DNA of 14,237 bases, taken from positions 1-14,237 of the forward strand of contig JAUWMS010000008.1 of NCBI GenBank assembly GCA_030613045.1. Reading direction: 5' to 3'. The DNA is from Candidatus Latescibacterota bacterium. Lineage in GTDB: Bacteria; Latescibacterota; 4484-107. Both the position numbers and the translations under genes were made by a program. How positions within the stretch are numbered: position 1 is the stretch's first letter; each line of letters opens with the position of its first letter. The notes beneath the pieces are model-generated. The model worked only from the letters and a program-made list of their open reading frames with translations. It was not told the origin of the DNA and searched no databases. Of the stretch, positions 7,719 through 14,237 are shown piece after piece.

Positions 7719-9368
7719 TCACCTCCCTGCCGCTTTTCTGGTACTGCGTTCCAAAAGGCGGTCAATAGCTTCGAGAGATTGATTGATTTCGGCTTTCTTA
7801 GTCGTTTCCAAAAAAGCCACGTCCACCAACTCGAATTCACAGTATCTCACCCAGCGCTCCACCGCTTCCAGCACCTCGGCGATTTCCTGTCTGGCCCAAT
7901 GTCCCCATCCCAACTCGGCATCGTCCTCTCTCAACCCCCAACCGTTTAGAAAATAAAACCCCCCGAGCACCATCTCGGGATCTACCTGGGCCAATACGTC
8001 CTCCGAGGCGTCGAGTTGTTTCAGCAGTCTTTCCAAACCGGCAACGTTGACGCGCAGCATCCGCTCGAAGTCGCTATATTTTCCTCCCGATACAGCGCCT
8101 CGGATAAATTGCAATTCTGAGATCATCTCTTCCAAGCGGATTCTGTTCTGGATGTACTCGAGATACGTAGCATTCTTTTTTTCTTCCCGGAGGACGAGAT
8201 CGAACCACTGCCGAGCTTGATCGTAGTTTCCCAACAGCTTGTAATTATGACCGATTAAAGCCCACCCCTCAAAAGATAGATCGCTCCGCGCACCGATGAA
8301 TAATACCTGACTCGCCGTGGTAATGCTTTCAACGTGTTCCCCTTCGTCCATTTGCGCCCAGCCTATGCCTAATATCGTTCTGGCGTAATTCGGCGAGGAA
8401 GGGGAAGCGGTGCTGTAATAATAGATGGCATCCTGCCAGCGTCCCAACTGATAACAAAGCTGGCCTATCGCTAAGGCCACGTCTTCTTTCTCGCTGACGA
8501 AATCGTAGATTTTTGTGAGAAACTTGAGGGACGCTTCGGGGCCTTTCTTTCTCTGATAATAACGGGCCTCTAAAAGGAGGGCGCGACTGTAAAGAGGGCT
8601 GTCCGGCCCGATTTTTCCAATAGCTTGTCTGGTCTTCTTCCAATCGCCCAGAATCAGATAGACCTCGGCGGCAAGCAAGTCCATTCGGTCGCTGCTCCTC
8701 TCCAACGCCTCGTAGCGCTGTACTGAAGCCTCGTAGGCGCTATCCTGAAAATCGAGTTCCATCAAACGGAGGGTCGCGTTCTGTTTCATGGAAATATTCT
8801 TCGAGTAGGCCGCTTTCTCATAGGCCTTTCGCGCTTCGCTATAATGCCCCTGAGCATTCAAGTTCTCTCCAAGATAGAACGCCGCTTCGGCATATCCCTG
8901 GAGGCTTGACGGATACCTATCCATCATGTCACGCAATTTCTGAGCGGCTAAGTTGTACTGCTGCGCATTGTGAAACGTGATCGCGGCGGTATATGCATTG
9001 GTCCACATACGCTCTAACTGGGCAGGAGTGGCCTTATGGATAAGCCGTGCTCTGAGTTTCTGCAGATCTTCCCTGCTCCAAGCCGGAACCCCATTTTTTT
9101 GCGGAAGATCGCCGAGCGTTCCCTCCTGTTCTCTAAGGGTTATTTCCGAAACGACCTCATACGCCCCCTGCAAAGCTATAAGCTGGCTTCTGATATCCGT
9201 CAGAGAGGCTGTTCCGGTACGCACCAGATCTTCTAAATCCTCCGCCTGGATCATAAAATCGGGCACGAGTCCCGAAGCGTCCCGCCCCTGAGCTTTCAGA
9301 TTTCCAGCGATCAGCATGACGAGCATCAACAACCATACATTAGCTTTTATTTCTTTGGAAAAACCCAT
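7719..9368 (-). CDS. Exported TPR-repeat protein, first gene of the TPR-ExbBD cluster
   Basis: A 549-aa protein with an N-terminal signal peptide (hydrophobic core at about residues 11-22, probable cleavage after NLKA before QG). TPR-like repeats are visible in the middle, including the segments around YNLAAQKLRDMMDRYPSS, HYSEARKAYEKAAYS and NYDQARQWFDLVLREE. The C-terminal 150 residues are helical without clear TPR spacing. ATG at 9368 has CGGGAGG upstream; the adjacent in-frame GTG at 9371 is too close to that site. It is the first gene after a 603-base regulatory gap containing a CRP-type site, and it sits 6 bases upstream of the next TPR gene. Expected to be a periplasmic or outer-membrane-associated scaffold; no enzymatic motif seen. 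The specific family is not recognised. Confidence 0.87.
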   Translation of the reverse strand: MGFSKEIKANVWLLMLVMLIAGNLKAQGRDASGLVPDFMIQAEDLEDLVRTGTASLTDIRSQLIALQGAYEVVSEITLREQEGTLGDLPQKNGVPAWSREDLQKLRARLIHKATPAQLERMWTNAYTAAITFHNAQQYNLAAQKLRDMMDRYPSSLQGYAEAAFYLGENLNAQGHYSEARKAYEKAAYSKNISMKQNATLRLMELDFQDSAYEASVQRYEALERSSDRMDLLAAEVYLILGDWKKTRQAIGKIGPDSPLYSRALLLEARYYQRKKGPEASLKFLTKIYDFVSEKEDVALAIGQLCYQLGRWQDAIYYYSTASPSSPNYARTILGIGWAQMDEGEHVESITTASQVLFIGARSDLSFEGWALIGHNYKLLGNYDQARQWFDLVLREEKKNATYLEYIQNRIRLEEMISELQFIRGAVSGGKYSDFERMLRVNVAGLERLLKQLDASEDVLAQVDPEMVLGGFYFLNGWGLREDDAELGWGHWARQEIAEVLEAVERWVRYCEFELVDVAFLETTKKAEINQSLEAIDRLLERSTRKAAGR

Positions 9369-9553
9369 CACGCCTCCCGTTCAACAGATCGCCCAAACTG
9401 AAAGTCCCGCAGCAGCCCTCATTGAGGTATCCCATTTGGCGAAAATGACATAGAGCACACAGAGAAAGCAAAAAATCTTCAGGCCTCTCTGAAATTTTCG
9501 AGGCTCTGTAGCACCTTGACCGGATAATTCGGCGATACCCCCGAATTCTCTAC

Positions 9554-9559
9554 AAAATA
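9554..9559 (-). promoter_or_regulatory. Predicted -10 element of a CRP-type activated promoter for the TPR operon
   Basis: Minus-strand TATTTT gives a predicted start at 9547. The upstream palindrome is then centred at -41.5, the exact class II activator position, which explains why no good -35 box is present. The leader to the first TPR gene would be about 180 bases. Confidence 0.5.
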
Positions 9560-9579
9560 AGGAACAAGGTCGGGAAAAT

Positions 9580-9597
9580 ATGTGATCCAGATCACAT
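9580..9597. promoter_or_regulatory. CRP/FNR-family activator binding site (perfect CRP-consensus palindrome)
   Basis: TGTGATCCAGATCACA at 9581-9596 is a perfect match to TGTGA-N6-TCACA. The palindrome extends one base on each side (A...T), with an AT-rich flank on the left. This is the consensus operator of CRP-type cyclic-nucleotide-responsive regulators; FNR sites would instead have TTGAT half-sites. It lies upstream of the TPR-exbB-exbD gene set, so that cluster may be under CRP-like control. The regulator itself is not in the window. Confidence 0.72.
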
Positions 9598-9878
9598 GTT
9601 TTCTTATTAAGTTGAACGAAAAGCCCTCTGGTGAACTCTTCTAACTTAGAGCCTAAATAGGGGCTGTGAGCGTTCCGTCCGAATATCCCCATGTTTTCGG
9701 GATTTGCAGCAAAAGCAAGCTTTCAAAAAAACCAACGTCAAAATAACAAAAATATCGCCATTCACCCCGTTAATATAGATCGAGCATTGGGATTTTCCCG
9801 TTGAACGTCTAATCGAGATCGCTTCCTTTCATTCGAACGCTCGAAAGGGAAATACCCCTTTTGGTAGCAACTTGTGCT

Positions 9879-9907
9879 AAGATATAATACTAAACATGAT
9901 TTGTCAA
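9879..9907 (-). promoter_or_regulatory. Predicted strong sigma70-type promoter, far upstream of the TPR operon
   Basis: Minus-strand TTGACA (9902-9907, perfect -35) is followed after exactly 17 bases by TATCTT (9879-9884). The predicted start is an A at 9872. The next supported gene begins 504 bases downstream, so the transcript would have a long leader or encode a small RNA. It lies 65 bases beyond the nadB stop codon. Confidence 0.62.
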
Positions 9908-9971
9908 TCCTTTTTTTGGCATGATGGCCATTTTTTTAATGATGGGCACGAACAAAACGCCCCCGCCCACT

Positions 9972-11588
9972 TTATTTTCGTCGGTCGCCTCTCAAAAAAG
10001 TGGTATCCCGCTTCCATCGTCGGTCGTCTCTCTCGGGATAGTCCGTGGTATAATGCAATCCCCGGCTCTCCTTTCGCATCAGAGCGGATCGGATGATCAG
10101 TTCCGCGACGGCGACGAGATTGCGCAATTCGATGAGGTCGTTGGTGACTTTGGCGCGACGGTAAAAGGCCTCTACCTCCTCGGAGAGAAGTCGAATACGA
10201 CGTTGCGCGCGTCTGAGCCGGAAATTGGAGCGCACAATGCCCACGTAATCCCACATCAGACGCTGGATTTCCTCCCGGTCGTGGGACATAATGACCCATT
10301 CCTCCGTATTGAACGTACCCTCTTCGTTCCATTCCGGTATATCGGGGAAGGAGGAACGATTGTCACGAAGGGTTTTTACCGCGTCCTGATAAGCCCGTTC
10401 GGAGAACACCAGCGCCTCTAACAACGAATTGGATGCCAGACGGTTGGCTCCGTGCACCCCCGTAAAGGCCACCTCGCCGCACGCATACAGCCCCCGGATG
10501 GCGGTGCGTCCCAACATATCCGTCTGAACGCCTCCACACATATAATGCGCGGCCGGAACCACCGGGATGGGTTCTTGAGTGAGGTCAATTCCGAGACTCA
10601 AGCATTTTTGGAAAATATTTGGAAACCGCGCTTTCGTCTCCTCGGCCTCTTTTCCGGTCACGTCCAGATACACACATGGCTCGCCGCTGCGCTTCATCTC
10701 ATGGTCAATGGCCCGCGCTACGATGTCCCGTGGGGCCAGCGAAGCCATCTCGTGATGCCGCTCCATGAACGATTCGCCTTTTCGCGTGAGCAGCACGCCT
10801 CCGTATCCCCGAACCGCCTCCGAGATCAGGAAAGACTGGCCGTCGGGATGATACAAACTGGTCGGGTGAAACTGCATAAATTCTAAATTTCCAACGGTTC
10901 CGCCGGCCCGATATACCATCGCGATCCCGTCTCCGGTGGCGATCTTCGGATTGGTGGTATGCAGATAGACCTGTCCGGCCCCACCCGTGCACAGCAGGAT
11001 GACCTTAGCTAAAAATTTTTTCACCTGGCCAGTGTCGGGATCGAGCGCGTATGCCCCCCAGCATGTGACGTGCTCCCGCTGTTCCTCCTGAATACGCAAA
11101 AGATGGTGTTCGGTAATAAGATCAATGGCGATGTGATTTTCATACACGGCGATGCGGTCGTTGGCCTGGACGTTTTCCCCCAGCACGTGCTCGATCTCGT
11201 GTCCGGTCAGGTCCGCCGCGTGCACGATCCGGTTTTTGGAGTGGCCGCCTTCTCTTCCCAAAGAGAGCGCGCCCTCAGGCTTTTTCGTGAATTCGACGCC
11301 CCAGCGCATCAGATTTTTCACCATCCGGGGCCCCTCGCGCACGATCAATTCCACGGAGTCCAGGTGACAGAGTCCTGCTCCGGCGTTCAAGGTATCCTGA
11401 ATGTGCAAATCGAACGAATCGTCCGGAGCCAGCACGGTGGCGATGCCGCCCTGGGCATAGTTGGTGTTGGATTCCGAATGCTCTTTTTTGGTGATGATCG
11501 CGACGCTTCCCTCTTGGGCTGCGTTCAACGCAAAAGAAAGCCCCGCGATACCGCTTCCGATGACCAGAAAATCCGTACGAATTTCCAT
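9972..11588 (-). CDS. nadB: L-aspartate oxidase, de novo NAD biosynthesis
   Basis: FAD-dependent cytoplasmic enzyme oxidising L-aspartate to iminoaspartate, which NadA condenses to quinolinate. At 538 aa it is full length (E. coli NadB is 540). Visible family signatures in order: FAD-binding GSGIAGLSFAL at residues 11-21; TNYAQGGIA; GREGGHSKNRIVHAADLTG; CTGGAGQVYLHTTNP; EFMQFHPT; SEAVRGYGGVL; APRDIVARAID; VVPAAHYMCGGVQTD; and ACGEVAFTGVHGANRLASNS. The helical C-terminal domain is present, with an arginine-rich segment (NFRLRRAQRRIRLL). This pattern favours NadB over succinate dehydrogenase or fumarate reductase flavoproteins. ATG at 11588 has AGAGGAAAC upstream. It follows the coiled-coil gene by 67 bases with no clear terminator between, so they are probably co-transcribed. 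No nadA or nadC is seen in the window. Confidence 0.97.
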   Translation of the reverse strand: MEIRTDFLVIGSGIAGLSFALNAAQEGSVAIITKKEHSESNTNYAQGGIATVLAPDDSFDLHIQDTLNAGAGLCHLDSVELIVREGPRMVKNLMRWGVEFTKKPEGALSLGREGGHSKNRIVHAADLTGHEIEHVLGENVQANDRIAVYENHIAIDLITEHHLLRIQEEQREHVTCWGAYALDPDTGQVKKFLAKVILLCTGGAGQVYLHTTNPKIATGDGIAMVYRAGGTVGNLEFMQFHPTSLYHPDGQSFLISEAVRGYGGVLLTRKGESFMERHHEMASLAPRDIVARAIDHEMKRSGEPCVYLDVTGKEAEETKARFPNIFQKCLSLGIDLTQEPIPVVPAAHYMCGGVQTDMLGRTAIRGLYACGEVAFTGVHGANRLASNSLLEALVFSERAYQDAVKTLRDNRSSFPDIPEWNEEGTFNTEEWVIMSHDREEIQRLMWDYVGIVRSNFRLRRAQRRIRLLSEEVEAFYRRAKVTNDLIELRNLVAVAELIIRSALMRKESRGLHYTTDYPERDDRRWKRDTTFLRGDRRK

Positions 11589-11655
11589 AGTTTCCTCTGC
11601 TTTCTTCCCACTGTGGTCTCTGCAGTGAAATGGGACAGTTATTTAATGCTCGATC

Positions 11656-12681
11656 CTAAGTATTTCTGGCGCTCACGGTTTTCGCCTGTTCGAGCGCAAT
11701 TTTGTTGACCGCCGAGAGCGCGTTCACTCCCGAAGCCCCCTCAATCGCTTTAATCGCGATTTTTTCCACCTGGGCTTTCGCATCATTCAATTGCTTGGTG
11801 AGCGTCTCGATGCGGGCTGCCTGTTCGGCCGCCGTATCTTCAAGAACGCGGATCCGGAGTTCGGCCACCTTCCGCTCCCCCTCCACCTCTTTGGCGAGCA
11901 GGTCGGCCTCCTGTCTGGCCTGGTTTGCCGTTCGGGAAATCGCTTCTTTTTCAGCCTGTTCGACCGCTTTTGCCAGCTCCGCGGGGAAGGATTCCGCTTT
12001 GGCCCTCAATCCTTCGATCTCCGCTTCCTGAGCCGACACAACAGATTCTCTTTCCCCTAACTCTTTTTCCTGAACCGCCCTTTCTTCCTCGAGCGCCTTC
12101 TTCAGAGCCGCCTTTTTCTCTTCGTACGCATCCTTGTCTTTCTTTCTCGACAGGGCCAGATTATATCCGTATTCCTCCGCTTCCCGTTTTCGCTCTTTGA
12201 CGAGAGCGGCATCCCGCTCCCTGACCGCTAATTTATGCGCTTCTTGCTCCCTGTTCCACTGTTCCCTCGAAAGGGTCCTCTCTTCCTCAAAACCCTTCTT
12301 TTTTTCCTCTTGGGTCTGAATAAGAAGGGATAGCGTCTCGGCGGCGACCTCAATGTCATACCGGGCTTCAAGATTCCCGGACTCTATCGCAATGGCCTGC
12401 TGAATTTCCGCCAGCCGGTTCGTTTCCGCGATGAGCTTATCCGACAGATCCGCCAGCGTTTTGCTCAAATCCAGCTTGAGATCCGCCAGTCCTTTGACAA
12501 TGCCCTCCACCGTGCAGGCCGACGCCTTCTCCACTACGGCCTCCTCAGTCGCCTTCTCGGCTTCCGCCTTTTTGCCCCCACTTTGGGCGGTCATTTCTTT
12601 CTCCTTAAACCGGCCCAACAAGTCCTCATACGACTTAAGGATAGTCTCTTTTTTGTCTTTCATGCTCGGTTTCCGCTCCAT
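11656..12681 (-). CDS. Conserved-looking coiled-coil protein of unknown function
   Basis: A 341-aa soluble protein without signal peptide or membrane segment, so probably cytoplasmic. After a polar, Lys-rich N-terminus, residues at about 55-90 contain a short conserved-looking block (VEGIVKGLADLKLDLSKTL). The remainder, to about residue 305, is a long, highly charged (Glu/Lys/Ala-rich) coiled coil with heptad character. The C-terminus ends in a second compact block (KAIEGASGVNALSAVNKIAL). I recall similar architecture in uncharacterised coiled-coil proteins of deltaproteobacteria and related phyla, but no function is known to me. ATG at 12681 has AGGAGG six bases upstream; Met7 is an alternative without such a site. 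A strong promoter lies about 125 bases upstream, and nadB follows in the same direction. Confidence 0.85.
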   Translation of the reverse strand: MERKPSMKDKKETILKSYEDLLGRFKEKEMTAQSGGKKAEAEKATEEAVVEKASACTVEGIVKGLADLKLDLSKTLADLSDKLIAETNRLAEIQQAIAIESGNLEARYDIEVAAETLSLLIQTQEEKKKGFEEERTLSREQWNREQEAHKLAVRERDAALVKERKREAEEYGYNLALSRKKDKDAYEEKKAALKKALEEERAVQEKELGERESVVSAQEAEIEGLRAKAESFPAELAKAVEQAEKEAISRTANQARQEADLLAKEVEGERKVAELRIRVLEDTAAEQAARIETLTKQLNDAKAQVEKIAIKAIEGASGVNALSAVNKIALEQAKTVSARNT

Positions 12682-12805
12682 CTCGGGCCTCCTGGGATCG
12701 TATGTTCCGATTCAACTCAGCACTGGGTGACCAAAAATGATTGGCGATTCAACCATCAGAGCTTTGACCTTATGTCTGAAAATAGGATTTAAAAAGGCCG
12801 TTGTT

Positions 12806-12834
12806 AATATAGAGTATTTTTCCTTAAAGATCAA
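12806..12834 (-). promoter_or_regulatory. Predicted sigma70-type promoter for the coiled-coil gene and nadB
   Basis: Minus-strand TTGATC (12829-12834) is followed after exactly 17 bases by TATATT (12806-12811), with an A-rich stretch in the spacer. The predicted start is near 12799, giving a leader of about 118 bases. It lies in the 278-base gap between the peptidase stop and the coiled-coil start, which holds no other feature I can support. Confidence 0.62.
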
Positions 12835-12959
12835 GCACTTTATGGGGCCTTCTCTGCCTGGGGACGCCATGATCTTGTGCGACGCCGCGTTTTGTGCCCG
12901 CAGAGGGGGATTTTCCCGGAAGTCCATCCGCTGTCATACGACCGCAGCAGATGCTCCCC

Positions 12960-14237
12960 TCACTCCCGAACCACCCCGATCTTGCCTCTGGCCACGACGC
13001 CTCCGGTGGGCTGCGTCACAAGATAGAAATAGACGCCCGATCCCACGAGGTATCCGCTCTCGTTGGTGCCCTTCCAGAAGGCTTCTCTGTGCTTTTCCTC
13101 GCCGGTCCATATCGGTTCGCCGGACAGGCTGAACACCTCCACCCGGGTATCACGGGGAAGGCCGGCGAAGGTCATCGGATGGACGCCATTCACAACTAAG
13201 GGGTTCGGATAGACGCGGATCCGGTCGGTGGGCACGTTCCGCAGGGTTTCAAAAAGCCGGTTGTTGGCTTCGGATTGCTCCACGATGGTATCGTAGGGAT
13301 CCACCTCAATTAGAAGGAAGGCGTCGCCCAGAAGCTCATAGGGAACCAGGAAGGATTCCGATCCCCCTCTCAAAAGCGTACTCGTCCGGTGTTCCTCGTG
13401 GAACCATGTACACGCCGTCGAGTCGGGACCGCACCGCGAGAGGCGCACGTCGTATCCCTCGACGAGGTCGCGCAGCCCCAGGTTGCTCACCGTGACGATC
13501 AGGTCTCCCTCCTCGGAAAATTCGAGATCTTCCGGAAAAATCGCCAAATCGGGGAGGCCCTCTTCGAGCGCATATTGGGCCAGAAAGGCTACACAAAGTT
13601 GCGTGTCCTTGCGCACCAGCCCGAAGTTGACGCTGTCGGCCACGTCCGTTGCCGTATCGTAAGAGGCATAAGGAATATACAACGTGGAGTCGGGGGTAGT
13701 CTCCGGGGGATAATTTTCGATCCCAAGAATGGCGTCGTATCCCTGAAACCAGAAGGAGGCATGATCGCTTCGAAGCGCCCGATAGTCCACCAGGACTTCC
13801 AGCATCAAGCCGATGCCGTAGCGTTCGTTGGCCGCCTGCATCAGGTCCACGATCCACCGGGAAGTCGGAGTGGCAACGAGATGAAGGCGGTCCACGAGGC
13901 GGTTGTACCCGATCATGTCGAAGTTCATCGCGCCGAGGATGCGGTCTCCGCGTTCAAAGGCTTTCCGGGCGTACTCCTTACTTCCCAGGAGACCGAGTTC
14001 CTCTCCGCAGAATCCCACAAAGCGGATGCCCCACGGAAACCGCTGCGAAGACAGTACGCGGGCTTATTCCAGCATAAGAGCCACGCCGGTTCCGTTATCA
14101 TCCGCTCCGGAGGTGGGATCGGTGCGCCAATTCCATCCCTCGGTCCGACGCGCGGTGGCGTCGTAATGCGCGCTGACCACATAGTAGCCCGCGGAGGGAT
14201 CGGCGCCCGCCAGGGTTCCCACCACGTTGTACATCGT
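12960..14237 (-). pseudogene. Secreted M28-family zinc peptidase with CARDB-like and T9SS/FlgD-type C-terminal domains; in-frame stop, N-terminus beyond window
   Basis: The frame is open from the window edge except for one TAA at visible codon 58. Before it are SAHYDA (metal ligand His) and SGADDNGTGVALMLE (bridging Asp). Directly after it, ARVLSS continues the family pattern and leads to FVGFCGEELGLLGS (catalytic and ligand Glu), MNFDMIGYN (ligand Asp) and SDHASFW (ligand His). All five metal-site regions of an M28 aminopeptidase are therefore present. Downstream is a CARDB-like adhesion domain (LPDLAIFPEDL ... VSNLGLRDL ... EQSEANN). The last 85 residues (RIRVYPNPL ... FSLSGEPIW ... GYLVGSGVYFYLV ... 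GKIGVV) match a type IX sorting/FlgD-Ig-like domain. An exported protein is expected. No frameshift or other decay is visible. A restart at GTG 14018 would lack the first two metal-ligand motifs, so any product from it should be inactive. Confidence 0.82.
14064..14066 (-). other. In-frame TAA stop inside the M28 peptidase domain
   Basis: The minus-strand codons read GTG GCT CTT ATG CTG GAA TAA GCC CGC GTA. The TAA replaces one residue of the helix normally written LE-x-AR in this family, with no change of frame. Neighbouring genes (exbB, the first exbD, nadB, two TPR genes) end with TAA, so TAA is a normal stop here. Confidence 0.85.

Larger units (their letters stand above)
9369..9971 (-). 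other. 603-base intergenic regulatory region and long 5' leader
   Basis: I find no credible gene between nadB and the first TPR gene. A 103-codon frame at 9381-9692 has no ribosome site and no recognisable protein character. The region holds two minus-strand promoters, listed separately. Two mutually exclusive short stems sit near 9679-9703 (CCGAA/TTCGG and ATCCC/GGGAT), and a small stem TTCGA-ACGC-TCGAA lies at 9832-9845. None matches a riboswitch that I can name. Confidence 0.6.

Noticed and set aside
9381..9692. A 103-codon minus-strand frame in the gap before the first TPR gene
   Set aside because: It has no ribosome site at its ATG, unusual composition (Cys- and Phe-rich tail), no recognisable domain, and it overlaps the CRP-type operator and predicted promoter.
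9917..9930. TGGC-ATGATG-GCCA hairpin flanked by T runs on both sides, considered as a nadB terminator
   Set aside because: The stem is only 4 bp, and in the nadB (minus) direction it is followed by A residues, not T, so it does not fit an intrinsic terminator.
11609..11627. CACTG/CAGTG hairpin just upstream of nadB
   Set aside because: A 5-bp stem with a 9-base loop and no T run; too weak to call a terminator or regulatory element.
9788..12917. The string GGGATTTTCCCG occurring near 9788 and again near 12906
   Set aside because: Two copies of a simple 12-base self-complementary string, more than 3 kb apart, with no shared context; treated as coincidence.
12712..12927. A 71-codon minus-strand frame between the peptidase and the coiled-coil gene
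   Set aside because: It spans the predicted promoter and has no ribosome site or recognisable motif.
14064..14066. Stop-codon reassignment or selenocysteine/pyrrolysine-type recoding at the peptidase stop
   Set aside because: The codon is TAA, which is not used for those insertions, and at least five neighbouring genes end with TAA.
1..14237. CRISPR arrays, tRNA or rRNA genes, insertion sequences or attachment sites
   Set aside because: No regularly spaced repeats, transposase-like frames, terminal inverted repeats or tRNA-like folds were noticed on either strand.

Overview
The window reads as a chromosomal segment of a Gram-negative bacterium. Every convincing gene lies on the minus strand. 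Support for a Gram-negative cell comes from several export signal peptides, an ExbB/ExbD (TolQ/TolR) inner-membrane motor module, and a secreted peptidase ending in a type IX secretion/FlgD-like C-terminal domain. That last domain, together with the coiled-coil gene beside nadB, suggests a member of the FCB-related or candidate phyla (Zixibacteria/KSB1/Latescibacteria-like) or a deltaproteobacterium-like lineage. This is inference, not an identification.

Layout in transcription order, from right to left. (1) 14237-12960: a secreted M28-family zinc peptidase with CARDB-like and sorting-type C-terminal domains. It is cut by the right edge and interrupted by an in-frame TAA at 14064-14066. (2) A strong sigma70-type promoter (12806-12834) leads into a coiled-coil protein of unknown function (12681-11656) and then nadB, L-aspartate oxidase (11588-9972), probably one transcription unit. 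(3) A 603-base gene-free region (9369-9971) holds a consensus-like -35/-10 promoter and, closer to the next gene, a perfect CRP-type palindrome. The palindrome is centred exactly 41.5 bases upstream of the start point predicted from a -10-like hexamer, which is class II activator geometry. (4) A long collinear gene set follows: two exported TPR proteins (549 and 566 aa), a 1243-aa exported TPR protein with a C-terminal galactose-binding-like domain, a small basic membrane-anchored or exported protein (149 aa), then exbB, a first exbD-like gene and a second exbD-like gene that runs off the left edge. A second good promoter sits just before exbB.

The most interesting content is set (4). A proton-driven ExbB/ExbD motor is encoded directly downstream of several periplasmic or outer-membrane TPR proteins, one carrying a putative glycan-binding domain. 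The arrangement resembles Tol-Pal/TonB systems with TPR accessory proteins and, more loosely, the Agl-Glt gliding machinery of Myxococcus. It could be a force-transducing trans-envelope complex for uptake, envelope maintenance or motility. One ExbD paralogue keeps the essential transmembrane aspartate; the other has asparagine there, so the stator may be an asymmetric ExbD heterodimer. No tRNA, rRNA, CRISPR array or insertion sequence was seen.
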